Positions 16,149 to 24,482 of a stretch of DNA of 29,579 bases are shown here, piece by piece. Under the pieces are notes generated by a model. The model was not told the DNA's origin. It searched no databases and saw only the letters and a program-made list of their open reading frames with translations. Source of the DNA: an uncultured Alphaproteobacteria bacterium (GTDB taxonomy: Bacteria; Pseudomonadota; Alphaproteobacteria; Sphingomonadales; Sphingomonadaceae); the NCBI GenBank assembly GCA_903939555.1, contig CAJAHV010000193.1:1-29579 (forward strand). The letters run 5' to 3'. Both the position numbers and the translations under genes were made by a program. Each line of letters begins with the position of its first letter. Position 1 is the stretch's first letter.

Positions 16149-16664
16149 GCATAGGCTCCCGAGTTCAACCGTAAAGGGAGGCTAAACGAAATGCGCGGCA
16201 AAGGAAATATGTCCGGACAAATTATCTTGACGACAGCGGTGGTTCGGCCAATCAGCACATTCGGCTATGTGGACAGGCGTCCAAAGTGAAAAGCCGTCAG
16301 TTTTACCGCACTCTCTGATTCACGGCAATTTCCGGCCGACAGCCGATATGAGCCGGGCGCCGCTTGGGGCCCCAACTGACTCGCTGCCGCGTCAGAAATT
16401 TTGTTTGGTTGCTGAAAAGGTGGAAGGGGGGCGCTTTGGACGCCGATCCACAGCTCGGGTGAGGTGCGCCCGCCGGTTAAGACAATCTGGCGGCGAAGTT
16501 GCGCTGATCCTTGGTTTCGATCGTGCGGCCAGCCGGAATATGGCCGCAGAGGCGGCTCATGTCTCCGGCTGCCGCGTCGCCTCCAGCCATCGGATGACGA
16601 AAAACAAGCAATCGGCAGCGATTTGCGGTTAGGGTCGGCAATCATGCGGACCGGGGGTTGATCG
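16149..16664. other. Junction between the two catabolic modules; no supported gene
   Basis: About 516 bp separate the two divergent halves. Positions 16209-16222 hold palindrome E. The remainder (16260-16640) has open frames on both strands, but none shows a recognisable motif, ribosome site or signal peptide. Stretches such as 16270-16310 have the look of decayed mobile-element DNA, but no element can be named. Operator type and apparent base composition both change across this stretch. Confidence 0.45.
16209..16222. promoter_or_regulatory. Operator-like palindrome, site E
   Basis: ATGTCCGGACAAAT contains the perfect 10-bp core TGTCCGGACA (16210-16219) and one full right arm. It lies about 60 bp upstream of the secreted-protein operon (ATG 16148). 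It is the last copy; none was found between genes to the right of it. Confidence 0.62.
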
Positions 16665-17570
16665 TTGAACTGGGATGACCTGAAGATCTTCCTGGCGGTT
16701 GCCCGCCAGCAAAAGCTGGCCGCCGCAGCGCGGTTGCTGGGGATCGATGCCACGACGATTTCGCGGCGCATCGACCGGCTCGCGGCCGATCTCGGGACGC
16801 CGTTGTTCGAACAGTCGAGCGCTGGTCACCAGCTTACCGCCGGCGGTACGCAATTGCTGCGCCACGCCGAAGCTGTCGAACGATCGGCGCTGGCGGCGCG
16901 CGCCGATGTGACCGGCGAACGCGGGCTGTTGTCGGGGGTTGTCAGGGTCAGCGTGGCCGAAGGCTTCGGCACCTGGATCGTGGCGCGGCACCTGGCGGCG
17001 TTCAGGGCGGCGCACCCCGATATCGTCGTCGAGCTGATCGCCTCGAGCGGCTTTCTCAACCCGTCGAAGCGCGAGGCCGATCTTGCCGTGATGCTGGCCC
17101 GCCCGACGAGCGGGCCGCTGGTGGCGCGCCGGCTGGCCGATTATCACCTGCAACTTCATGCCACCCGCAGCTATCTCGACAACGCCCCGCCGCTGCGGAC
17201 GGCGCATGACCTGCGCCAGCATGTGCTGATCGGCTATGTGCCCGACCTGATCTATTCGCCGGCGCTCGATTATATCGCCGAAATCCGGCCCGGGTCCGCG
17301 CCCGACCTGCGCAGTTCGAGCATCAATGCCCAGCATGCGCTGGCCGTGTCGGGTGCCGGGCTGTGCATGTTGCCCCGCTTCATCGGCGCCCAGGACGCGC
17401 GTCTGATGCCGGTGCTGACCGACGAGATTACTCTGACTCGGTCATTCTGGCTGGTCGTGCACCGCGATACGCGCAAACTGGCGCGTGTTGCGGCGTTCGT
17501 TGACTGGCTTGTCGCCCTTGTCGAAAGCCAATCGGCCATCTTCAGGTCGCCGGCCTCGCCGCAGAGCTGA
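16665..17570 (+). CDS. LysR-family transcriptional regulator
   Basis: A 301-residue LysR-type regulator. The winged helix-turn-helix is at residues 1-60 (LKIFLAVARQQKLAAAARLLGIDATTISRRIDRLAADLGTPLFE split across the motif), followed by the effector-binding domain. The start is TTG 16665, the only in-frame start that gives the usual MNWDDLKIF beginning; GGGGG lies before it. It is transcribed away from the left module and towards the TetR gene, and is probably the substrate-sensing regulator of one module. Which promoter it controls cannot be read: no T-N11-A site was singled out. Confidence 0.9.
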   Translation: MNWDDLKIFLAVARQQKLAAAARLLGIDATTISRRIDRLAADLGTPLFEQSSAGHQLTAGGTQLLRHAEAVERSALAARADVTGERGLLSGVVRVSVAEGFGTWIVARHLAAFRAAHPDIVVELIASSGFLNPSKREADLAVMLARPTSGPLVARRLADYHLQLHATRSYLDNAPPLRTAHDLRQHVLIGYVPDLIYSPALDYIAEIRPGSAPDLRSSSINAQHALAVSGAGLCMLPRFIGAQDARLMPVLTDEITLTRSFWLVVHRDTRKLARVAAFVDWLVALVESQSAIFRSPASPQS

Positions 17571-17603
17571 ACTTCCTCCTAACAGCGCGCCGGGGCGCGG
17601 TGT

Positions 17604-18281
17604 TCAGGCGGCGGCGACCTTGTCAGCGGGCGGCTTCAGCGCCTTGATCTGCTGTTCAAGATTTGCCAGCAAGGGTTCGACCATCGCTTCGTCGAGCCCG
17701 TGGACGAGGCGGTTGATCGCCATGCCTTCGATCGTTTGCTGCGACAAGGCGAGCGCCAGATCGAAATTGGTACGGTTCTTCTGCCATTCAGGGAAGGCGT
17801 CGATGGACAGGGCATAGCGCCGCTCGCGAAACTCGGCCTGTGCGGGTTCGAGGATCCGGGCCAGCCCTTGATCGGTGCGCGCGGCAATCGACAATTCGTG
17901 GAAGGCGGTGAAACTCGGGCTGGAAAGCTGATCCCAATAGGTCCGCACGACTTCCTGGACATCGCGGCCGCTCAGATCGCCGCTGCGCCGGATCGCCCGC
18001 AGGCGCTTTTCATGCAGTTCGGCAATCACGGCACGCATCAGCGCATCGCCGTTTTCGAAATGATGCAGCATCGCGCCGCGCGACAGGCCTGCTTCCGCGG
18101 CGACGCGCGAGGTGGTCGTTCTCGAATAGCCGAATTTGACGATGCAGCGGATGGCCCCCTCGATCAGGCGCTTCTTGGTTTGCTCGCTCTTGAGCGACTG
18201 CTGCGTCGGCGCCGCCGTCGCGACGGCCACGGCGGGCCGGCCGCCCGAGGCCGTTTGCAGCAATTTCCGCGGGATGCCCAT
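17604..18281 (-). CDS. TetR-family transcriptional regulator
   Basis: A 225-residue TetR-type repressor. Its N-terminal arm is rich in alanine and proline, then the helix-turn-helix TKKRLIEGAIRCIVKFGY, TTSRVAAEAGLSRGAMLHHF follows and a helical ligand-binding domain. It is the last gene of the operon beginning at 21850, so it would be produced along with the enzymes it may repress. ATG 18281 is chosen over GTG 18287; neither has a strong ribosome site. It is the natural candidate to bind the CAATCATGTTTG motif found in both divergent promoters of this module. Confidence 0.9.
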   Translation of the reverse strand: MGIPRKLLQTASGGRPAVAVATAAPTQQSLKSEQTKKRLIEGAIRCIVKFGYSRTTTSRVAAEAGLSRGAMLHHFENGDALMRAVIAELHEKRLRAIRRSGDLSGRDVQEVVRTYWDQLSSPSFTAFHELSIAARTDQGLARILEPAQAEFRERRYALSIDAFPEWQKNRTNFDLALALSQQTIEGMAINRLVHGLDEAMVEPLLANLEQQIKALKPPADKVAAA

Positions 18282-18293
18282 GTGCACTGCGCG

Positions 18294-18584
18294 TCAGACG
18301 GCTTCGTGGAAGCTGAGGACCATCTCCTGCGCCAGGCAGTCGAGGATCGGCGGGACAAGGCGGTCGTGGAAATCGATGCCCATGTGATGATCGAAGGCCG
18401 CTTCGGACTTGAACGTCGCGATGCAGAAATAGGTGAAGGGTTCATCCAGCGCCTTGAACAGCTCATAGACTTCGCAATCGGGCTCGTGCGCGTGAACAAG
18501 CTGGCGCAGTTCGGTCTGCAGCGCTTCGAGATCGGCGGCCTTTTCCGGCTTGGCTACCAGCTTGGCGATGAATGATTTTCGCAT
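18294..18584 (-). CDS. ABM-domain protein (putative antibiotic-biosynthesis-type monooxygenase)
   Basis: A 96-residue dimeric alpha-beta-barrel protein beginning MRKSFIAKLVAKPEKAADLEAL, with HEPDCEVYELFKALDEP and FKSEAAFDHHM, the normal ABM layout. Family members are cofactor-free quinol monooxygenases, heme-degrading enzymes or non-catalytic. The histidine pair DHHM sits where ligand contacts occur. ATG 18584 lies 4 bp after the ligase stop, and the gene is followed closely by the TetR gene. It is the second ABM-fold protein of this operon (see 20211). Confidence 0.85.
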   Translation of the reverse strand: MRKSFIAKLVAKPEKAADLEALQTELRQLVHAHEPDCEVYELFKALDEPFTYFCIATFKSEAAFDHHMGIDFHDRLVPPILDCLAQEMVLSFHEAV

Positions 18585-18588
18585 CGGA

Positions 18589-20214
18589 TCAGGCTTTCAT
18601 GAGTTCGGCGACAAGCATGTCACGCAGGCGGAATTTTTGGATCTTGGACGCCGACATCGGCCATTCGGTGACAAAGCGGACATGGCGCGGCAGTTTGAAA
18701 CCGGCCAGCTTTCCCGTGCAGTGCGCGATCAATTCCGCCTCGCTGGTCTTCGTGCCGTCAGCCAGTTCGATAAAGGCCGCCGGTATCTCGACATAGCGCG
18801 GGTGCGGAATGCCGGTGACCTGTGCCAGCTTTACCGCGGGATGCGACTGCAAAACCGCCTCGATTTCGGCCGCGGCAACATTTTCCCCGCCGACTTTCAG
18901 CATGTCCTTGGTTCGACCATGGAACATGATCTGGCCGTTCGCGTCAAATGAACCGATATCGCCGGTGTGGAACCAGCCGCTCGCATCGATGACTTCGGCG
19001 GTTTTTTCCGGGGCATTGTAATAGCCTGCGAGCATGTTGGGCCCGCGCGCCACGATTTCACCCTGCTCGTCGGTTCCGCATTCGGCCCCGGTCTCAAAAT
19101 CGACGATCCGCACTTCCCATTCATCGAGGGGCACGCCCAGACGCCAGCCACGCGCTTCCCAGGGGTCGGTTATCCGGCTGGTGCAGATCGTACCCGATCC
19201 TTCGGTCAGGCCGTAGGTGCCCACCATCACCGTGTGCGGCATGGCCTTGGTCATCGCATCGCGGATCCAGTCGGGCTGGACGCCGAAATTGGCGTTCATC
19301 AGGCGCACGCTTGAAAGATCGGTCGTTGCAAAGCGCGGGTGCACCAGCAGATCCTGCATGATGGTGACAAAGCAGGGATAGGCGTGCGTGGCTTTTTCCG
19401 TCTCCAGCATCGCAAGCGCGACGCCGGCATCGAAATTGGGGATGGTCAGATACGCCCCGCCAATATCAAGGACCGCCACCAGCGGCAGGATGCCGGCGAT
19501 GTGGAAGATCGGCAGCGGCGACCAGAAGCGATCGCCGGCCAGCATTTCATAGCGCCGGCCCAGATTGCGGCTGTTGCCGACGATGCCGCGATGGCGGATC
19601 AGGCAGCCCTTGGGATTGGCGGTGGTGCCCGAGGTGTAGAGGATCATCGCCGTGGCCTGCGGGTCGACCCCGTCGATCCGCGCATCGACCTCGTCCGAGG
19701 TTGCCGCAAGCGCCGATGCCGCCGGCACCAGGCCCTGCGGGCAGGGTGCGTCGACACAGATGATCGACCGCAGGTTGGGCGCTTCGGGCAACGCAAGCTG
19801 CTCCGGATCGCCGGATGTGGTCAGCGCGGGCAACGCTGCGAACAAGCGGGTGCTAAAATCGAGCGAGTCGGCGACCCGGCCGGTGGTGATCAGGCAGACA
19901 AGGTCGGCATCCTTGACGAGGAACGCCAGTTCGCCCGGTTGATAGCGCGCATTGATCGGCACGGCGACGGCGCCGGCCATAACGATTCCGAACAGGATTT
20001 CGACAAATTCCGGGCGCGTGGTCAGCAAGATGCCGACATGGTCGCCGGACTGTACGCCGCGCGCGATGAGCGCTGCTGCCCAGCGCCGCGCGCGGCCGTT
20101 GAGATCGGCATAGCTGGTACGGCTGTCGGGGAACACGAGGGCGGGTTCGTCGGGGCGACGCGCTGCCCGGTCACGCAAAAGCGCGCCCAGCGTATAGATG
20201 GGTGTCGTGTTCAT
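18589..20214 (-). CDS. AMP-forming acyl-CoA ligase
   Basis: A 541-residue adenylate-forming ligase. Motifs in order are ILYTSGTTANPKG (191-203), YGLTEGSGTI, GWFHTGDIGSFD, KDMLKVGGENVAAAEIEAVL and the C-terminal SASKIQKFRLRD, where the usual GK is replaced by SK but the lysine is kept. It converts a carboxylate to its CoA ester in the cytoplasm. ATG 20214 overlaps the stop of the ABM gene upstream (ATGA), which rejects the longer frame from 20256. It is distinct from the ligase at 3834 in hinge and C-terminal sequence, so the two modules probably activate different acids. Confidence 0.92.
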   Translation of the reverse strand: MNTTPIYTLGALLRDRAARRPDEPALVFPDSRTSYADLNGRARRWAAALIARGVQSGDHVGILLTTRPEFVEILFGIVMAGAVAVPINARYQPGELAFLVKDADLVCLITTGRVADSLDFSTRLFAALPALTTSGDPEQLALPEAPNLRSIICVDAPCPQGLVPAASALAATSDEVDARIDGVDPQATAMILYTSGTTANPKGCLIRHRGIVGNSRNLGRRYEMLAGDRFWSPLPIFHIAGILPLVAVLDIGGAYLTIPNFDAGVALAMLETEKATHAYPCFVTIMQDLLVHPRFATTDLSSVRLMNANFGVQPDWIRDAMTKAMPHTVMVGTYGLTEGSGTICTSRITDPWEARGWRLGVPLDEWEVRIVDFETGAECGTDEQGEIVARGPNMLAGYYNAPEKTAEVIDASGWFHTGDIGSFDANGQIMFHGRTKDMLKVGGENVAAAEIEAVLQSHPAVKLAQVTGIPHPRYVEIPAAFIELADGTKTSEAELIAHCTGKLAGFKLPRHVRFVTEWPMSASKIQKFRLRDMLVAELMKA

Positions 20215-20495
20215 AGGGGCAGCAGATATTCCCGGGTGTAGGTACCCTCGATGCACTCGATCATCCGCGTGATGATGTCGGCGCTGGCGGGGTTGGCCTG
20301 ATGTGTCTGGTCTGCCGCCTCGTCGACGAAACTTTCGAACACGGCAAAGGCGCGGGGTTCGGCGAGGCGATAGAATTTATAGGCCAATGTGCCGGGTTCC
20401 GCGGCGGCATTGGCTTCCATCGGCGGGATCAGCGTCAGGAATTCGGCTTCGTGATCTGCCTTGATGTTGAAGCGCGAGAGGAAGGTCCAGCTCAT
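20211..20495 (-). CDS. ABM-domain protein (putative quinol monooxygenase)
   Basis: A 94-residue protein with the ABM pattern: MSWTFLSRFNIKADHEAEFL, EPGTLAYKFYRLAEPRAFAVFESF and ADQTHQANPAS, the last carrying the conserved histidine of the YgiN-like group. It may oxidise a quinol or hydroxylated ring made by the upstream Rieske enzyme, but a binding or scavenging role is equally possible. ATG 20495 lies 2 bp after the Rieske stop. The longer frame from 20570 runs back into that gene and is rejected. Confidence 0.85.
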   Translation of the reverse strand: MSWTFLSRFNIKADHEAEFLTLIPPMEANAAAEPGTLAYKFYRLAEPRAFAVFESFVDEAADQTHQANPASADIITRMIECIEGTYTREYLLPL

Positions 20496-20497
20496 GG

Positions 20498-21850
20498 TCA
20501 AATGTCCTCGGCAATATGGCGATCGAGTTCGGCATGAAAGTGCCGCAGCCGGGCTTCCTGCTCGCTCCACAGCGGACCGCGGAAACCGCGTGACCGCGAG
20601 CCCTTCTGGATGATCGGCAACAGTTCCGAATCCTGGTCCAGCACCATCCCGAGATTGGGCGGCTCGCCAAGCGGCACGCGCACGATCTCCGGGCGGGTCA
20701 TCCCGGTCGTGTCGGTACCTTCGGCCAGCCCCATCCAGCCGGGCGGGCCATAGCCGGGCGCATCGACATGGGCAAAAAGGATGCAGGTGTCATAGGTGAA
20801 CCGATTGGGATCATCCGGATGCGGCAGGAAACGGTGGATGAACACCGCTTCGGGATGGCAGCCGATCTGCACATTTGGAAAAATGCCGTAGATCGTCGAA
20901 TCGCTCAGCTGGGTATCGCTGAACTTGTCATAGTTCAGCCCGAGATCTGCAGCGCGCACGCGCTTGGCGGCCTGGACCGCGGCGCGGCTGTCCTGCGCGG
21001 TGCCCTTGAACGTATCGGGATCGACCCCGGCGTCGCGCAGCATCATCTTGATGCCTTCGTTGACCGTTACCTGGTCTGAAAAACGGGGTGATGGCTGTGC
21101 AAAGGGCACGAACTGCCGGCTCATGCCGTTGGGATAAAGGTCTATCTGGGTGCGGTCGTCCATCACGCCCTGGGTTTCGGGGTGGACGGCGTGGAGGTGA
21201 TAGATTTCGTAAAAGGCGTCGACCCCGCCCTTCCAGTTCGCCGCCCAATCCGATTGCTTGTGCTGGATGACGTTCATCGAGCCGATATCGTAAAGCGCCA
21301 ACTGGTCCGCCACCGGCCCGAGCCATTCGCGTAGCGGCGGCACCGTATCCGACATGGACAGGAACACCAGGCCCGCGACTTCCTCGCAGCGCACCGAGAC
21401 CAGGTTATGGTCATGGCAAAGCGTTTCCGGATGGAACGTGTATTCGTCGGTTACCTTGGCGATGGCGCCATCCAGCCCGAAGCGCCAGCTGTGGAACGGG
21501 CAGGTTAAGCTGCCGACCGAGCCGAAATCGGCAAGCACCAACTGGCTGCCGCGGTGCGGGCAGACATTATAATGCGCCTTCAGGCTGCCGTCCTCGAGGC
21601 GGACGACGATAAAGCTTTCCGTGCCGATTTCGAACCGCATGAAATCGCCATCCTCGCGCACGTCGCTCGACGGGCCAGCCAGCAGCCAGGTCTGCGTCCA
21701 CATCCGGTCCCATTCGGCGTCCTTGTAACGCCGGTCATGATAGCGGGCAGGGTCGGGACGCGCCGTGCCATTGTCGATCGGCGGCGCGCGATCATTGAAC
21801 GGATGGGGCGCACCGGTGTGAATATCCCAGCCACGAAACGCGAAGCCCAT
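20498..21850 (-). CDS. Rieske non-heme iron oxygenase, alpha subunit
   Basis: A 450-residue ring-hydroxylating oxygenase alpha subunit. The Rieske [2Fe-2S] ligands are Cys97-His99 (CPHRG) and Cys117-His120 (CPFHSW). The mononuclear iron site is DAFYEIYHLHAVH with Asp211, His218 and His223; the third carboxylate ligand lies later. No beta-subunit gene is adjacent, so it is probably an alpha-only (homotrimeric) enzyme. It needs an electron-transfer partner; the ferredoxin at 27814 is the only one in the window. It leads the minus-strand operon with ABM, ligase, ABM and TetR genes, under the divergent promoter with the CAAACATGATTG motif. Confidence 0.94.
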   Translation of the reverse strand: MGFAFRGWDIHTGAPHPFNDRAPPIDNGTARPDPARYHDRRYKDAEWDRMWTQTWLLAGPSSDVREDGDFMRFEIGTESFIVVRLEDGSLKAHYNVCPHRGSQLVLADFGSVGSLTCPFHSWRFGLDGAIAKVTDEYTFHPETLCHDHNLVSVRCEEVAGLVFLSMSDTVPPLREWLGPVADQLALYDIGSMNVIQHKQSDWAANWKGGVDAFYEIYHLHAVHPETQGVMDDRTQIDLYPNGMSRQFVPFAQPSPRFSDQVTVNEGIKMMLRDAGVDPDTFKGTAQDSRAAVQAAKRVRAADLGLNYDKFSDTQLSDSTIYGIFPNVQIGCHPEAVFIHRFLPHPDDPNRFTYDTCILFAHVDAPGYGPPGWMGLAEGTDTTGMTRPEIVRVPLGEPPNLGMVLDQDSELLPIIQKGSRSRGFRGPLWSEQEARLRHFHAELDRHIAEDI

Positions 21851-21905
21851 CAGCGCAATCCCTCAAAAATCCCCTGCAACATCATACACGCCGCAAAAAA
21901 AAAGA

Positions 21906-21917
21906 CAAACATGATTG
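21906..21917. promoter_or_regulatory. Second operator-like motif, copy 1
   Basis: CAAACATGATTG lies between the divergent starts of the Rieske operon (21850) and the TonB receptor (22002). Its reverse complement, CAATCATGTTTG, occurs again at 27712 in the other divergent promoter of this module. The motif is a near-palindrome, CAANCATGNTTG, fitting a TetR-type dimer. Confidence 0.6.
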
Positions 21918-22001
21918 CTTGTTATTTGGACCTGTGGCACTGTGAATGTGCTTGGAATGGATGAAAAACGTCCACCTTTGCGAGAAATTTGGGGGGTTCA
22001 G

Positions 22002-24464
22002 ATGAATCGGCAATATTTGGTTCGTGGTGTCAGTTCAATTCTGGCGATCGCGCTGGCAGCGCCCGCGATTGCGCAGGATGCAGCCCCCAGGGACGCCGAA
22101 TCCGGCCTCGCGGAAATCATCGTGACGGCGACAAAGCGCGACACGAACCTGCAACGAACCCCGATCGCCATCACGGCCATCGATCAGTCGATCATCCAGC
22201 AAGCCAGTCCCGACAATATCGGTGATCTTGCGTCGTTCGTGCCGAATTTCTCGGCTGCCCGGATCACCGGCTTCAACGCGGCTTCGTTCGCGATGCGCGG
22301 CGTTGGCCAGAACAACATCATCGTCTACTTCGAACCTTCGGTGCTGGTCACTGTCGACGACTTTGTCGTGCCCAGCGTGCAGACCCAGTTGCTCGACACG
22401 TTCGATGTCCAGCAGGTCGAAGTGCTGCGCGGGCCGCAGGGCACCTTGTTCGGCAAGAATGCCATCGGTGGCGCCGTCACCGTCAAGACCAAGCGTCCCG
22501 ACCTTGCCGATTTCGGCAGCGCTGTTCGCGTCACGGCCGGCAGCTTCAAGTCGTTGAGCGGCAATGCCGCCATCAACGTGCCAATCATCAAGGATACGCT
22601 CGCCCTGCGTGTGGTGGGCGGCTATGAATATTCGGACGGGTTCATGCGCAACGGCGCCTGCTACGGCCCGGTCGGCACGTTCCTGACGGCGCCAGTGCCC
22701 GCTTCGACCGCCAAGTTCGCCGGCCGTTCGGGCTGCGGCGATGGCCGCCGCGTCGGCGGTACCGATGTCGTCAATATGCGCGCCAAGCTGCTGTGGGAAC
22801 CGAGCAGCAATTTTGACGCGTTGCTCCAGTATGAATTGATCCGCGACAAGTCCGAAACGCCGGCGCCGGTCAACGAGACGCCGGTTAATGGCGGCGGCCG
22901 CTTCTTCCTGTTCGATGCGCTCAACGTCGGCTCGCGCGGCAACGTCAACAGCGATCCGATCAAGAATGGCGGCGTCACCAATCGGCAAGATTCGCTTATG
23001 CGCATGCAGGATGGCCATGTCGTCAATGTCGATGGCGTCTACCTCAACATGAACCTCGATGTCGGCAAGGGCCGCTTCACCTCGATCACCGGGTGGCGCA
23101 GCCAGCGTTCGCGCTTGCCGAGCACCTATGTCGGCCAGGCGCCGGTTGCCGCCGATGGCGAAGTGCTGTCGCTATTCGACGCAACACGCGACGACAATCG
23201 CAAGACCTGGCAGCAGGAAGTGCGCTTTGCTTCGAACCTTGGCGGGTCATTCGATTTCGTGGCTGGTGGTTTCCACCAGAACGACAAGGTCGATTTCTGC
23301 GTCAACCAGCTCTTGGGTTTCCTTGATCTGACCGGCGGTCCGCTGCCATTCGGTGCCTGGAACAAGACGCCTTACCTGCTCTGCAACGCTCAGGAAGCCA
23401 AATCGACGGCGATTTTTGCCGAAGGTACGTTCAAGGTCAACGACCGTCTGACCTTGACCGCGGGTGGTCGTTACACGTGGGAACGCAAGACCTGGCGCGG
23501 TCGCCAGCAGGTGTTCATTCCGCAGCTTGGCGGTGGCTTCGATCCGTCGATCGCCATCAACCGGCCGCTCGATGCCAGCGTCTATAAATATTCGGCTGGC
23601 GTCGTCACCGTCCAGGCGCGTGACAACGAGCCGACCTATCGCTTCTCGGCGTCGTACAAGGCCAACGACGACACCTTCGTGTATGCAACCTTCTCGCATG
23701 GCTTCAAGGGTGGCGGGTTCAACGACCAGATTGGTGGCTTCGGCGCCTTTGGTACCGACCTCACGGCCTTCGCGGCTGCGGCCTCGGCGACCAGGCCTGA
23801 AAAGGCCAACAGCTATGAAGTTGGCGTGAAGACCCAGTTCCTCGACAACCGCGCCCGCTTCAACGTCACCGGCTTCTGGGTCGATTACAGCGACCTGCAA
23901 AAGCAGATCGTCGTGCCGATCGTGGTCGCCGGCCAGCCCAACCAGGTGACGCGCTTCTTCAACGCCGCCAGCGCGCGGGTGAAGGGCATCGAAGCCGAAG
24001 CAACGCTGGTCCCGGTCGATGGCCTGACGCTGCGCGGGGTCCTTGGGTTCCAGGATGCCAAGTACCGCAACTATGTCACGCCGATTCCGGCCGGCTATGA
24101 CCTGTCGTCCGCGCCGTTGGATCGCGCGCCGAAATGGCAATGGTCGCTTGATGGCACCTATTCGACGCCGGTCAGTGACGGCCTGAAAGTCGCCGTCAAC
24201 GCCAATCTGGCCTATGTTGGTCGCAACCTGTTCACCCAGTCGATCGCCGACCAGCGGGACAATACCTTCCTGCGGGCTCGCACGCTGCTGAATGCGTCGA
24301 TCACGCTGGCCGATCTCGACGACAAGTACAGCCTGCGCCTGGTCGGCAAGAACCTGACCGACAAGCGCTATGAAACGGCAAGTCAGGTCGTGGGCGGTCT
24401 GTGGACCTTCACGCTGTATGGCCCGCCGCGCTACTTCGGCGTTGAAGCCGGGGTCAGCTTCTAG
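22002..24464 (+). CDS. TonB-dependent outer-membrane receptor
   Basis: An 820-residue receptor. It has a signal peptide MNRQYLVRGVSSILAIALA ending AIAQ, TonB box AEIIVTATKR, plug motifs RGVGQNNI, VDDFVVPS and QVEVLRGPQGTLFGKNAIGGA, and a barrel ending GVEAGVSF. ATG 22002 is chosen over longer in-frame starts because it begins the signal peptide directly and has GGGGGG seven bases upstream. It shares an 18-bp-spaced transcript with the quinohemoprotein gene, so import and periplasmic oxidation are probably linked. It is only distantly similar to the receptor at 10382, so the two should take up different compounds. Confidence 0.93.
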   Translation: MNRQYLVRGVSSILAIALAAPAIAQDAAPRDAESGLAEIIVTATKRDTNLQRTPIAITAIDQSIIQQASPDNIGDLASFVPNFSAARITGFNAASFAMRGVGQNNIIVYFEPSVLVTVDDFVVPSVQTQLLDTFDVQQVEVLRGPQGTLFGKNAIGGAVTVKTKRPDLADFGSAVRVTAGSFKSLSGNAAINVPIIKDTLALRVVGGYEYSDGFMRNGACYGPVGTFLTAPVPASTAKFAGRSGCGDGRRVGGTDVVNMRAKLLWEPSSNFDALLQYELIRDKSETPAPVNETPVNGGGRFFLFDALNVGSRGNVNSDPIKNGGVTNRQDSLMRMQDGHVVNVDGVYLNMNLDVGKGRFTSITGWRSQRSRLPSTYVGQAPVAADGEVLSLFDATRDDNRKTWQQEVRFASNLGGSFDFVAGGFHQNDKVDFCVNQLLGFLDLTGGPLPFGAWNKTPYLLCNAQEAKSTAIFAEGTFKVNDRLTLTAGGRYTWERKTWRGRQQVFIPQLGGGFDPSIAINRPLDASVYKYSAGVVTVQARDNEPTYRFSASYKANDDTFVYATFSHGFKGGGFNDQIGGFGAFGTDLTAFAAAASATRPEKANSYEVGVKTQFLDNRARFNVTGFWVDYSDLQKQIVVPIVVAGQPNQVTRFFNAASARVKGIEAEATLVPVDGLTLRGVLGFQDAKYRNYVTPIPAGYDLSSAPLDRAPKWQWSLDGTYSTPVSDGLKVAVNANLAYVGRNLFTQSIADQRDNTFLRARTLLNASITLADLDDKYSLRLVGKNLTDKRYETASQVVGGLWTFTLYGPPRYFGVEAGVSF

Positions 24465-24482
24465 CAGCTAAGGGGGCAGGCG

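Noticed and set aside
16265..16771. 168-codon minus-strand frame across the junction region
   Set aside because: It runs into the LysR gene, has no recognised motif and no ribosome site; likely a chance frame in GC-rich DNA.
17586..17599. Short GC hairpin between the convergent LysR and TetR genes
   Set aside because: Six-base stem with a two-base loop and no T-tract; too weak to call a terminator.
17700..18575. 291-codon plus-strand frame opposite the TetR and ABM genes
   Set aside because: Spans two real genes on the other strand and shows no family pattern.
22035..24140. Long minus-strand frames opposite the second TonB receptor
   Set aside because: Shadows caused by high third-position G+C in the receptor gene; no motif or start signal.
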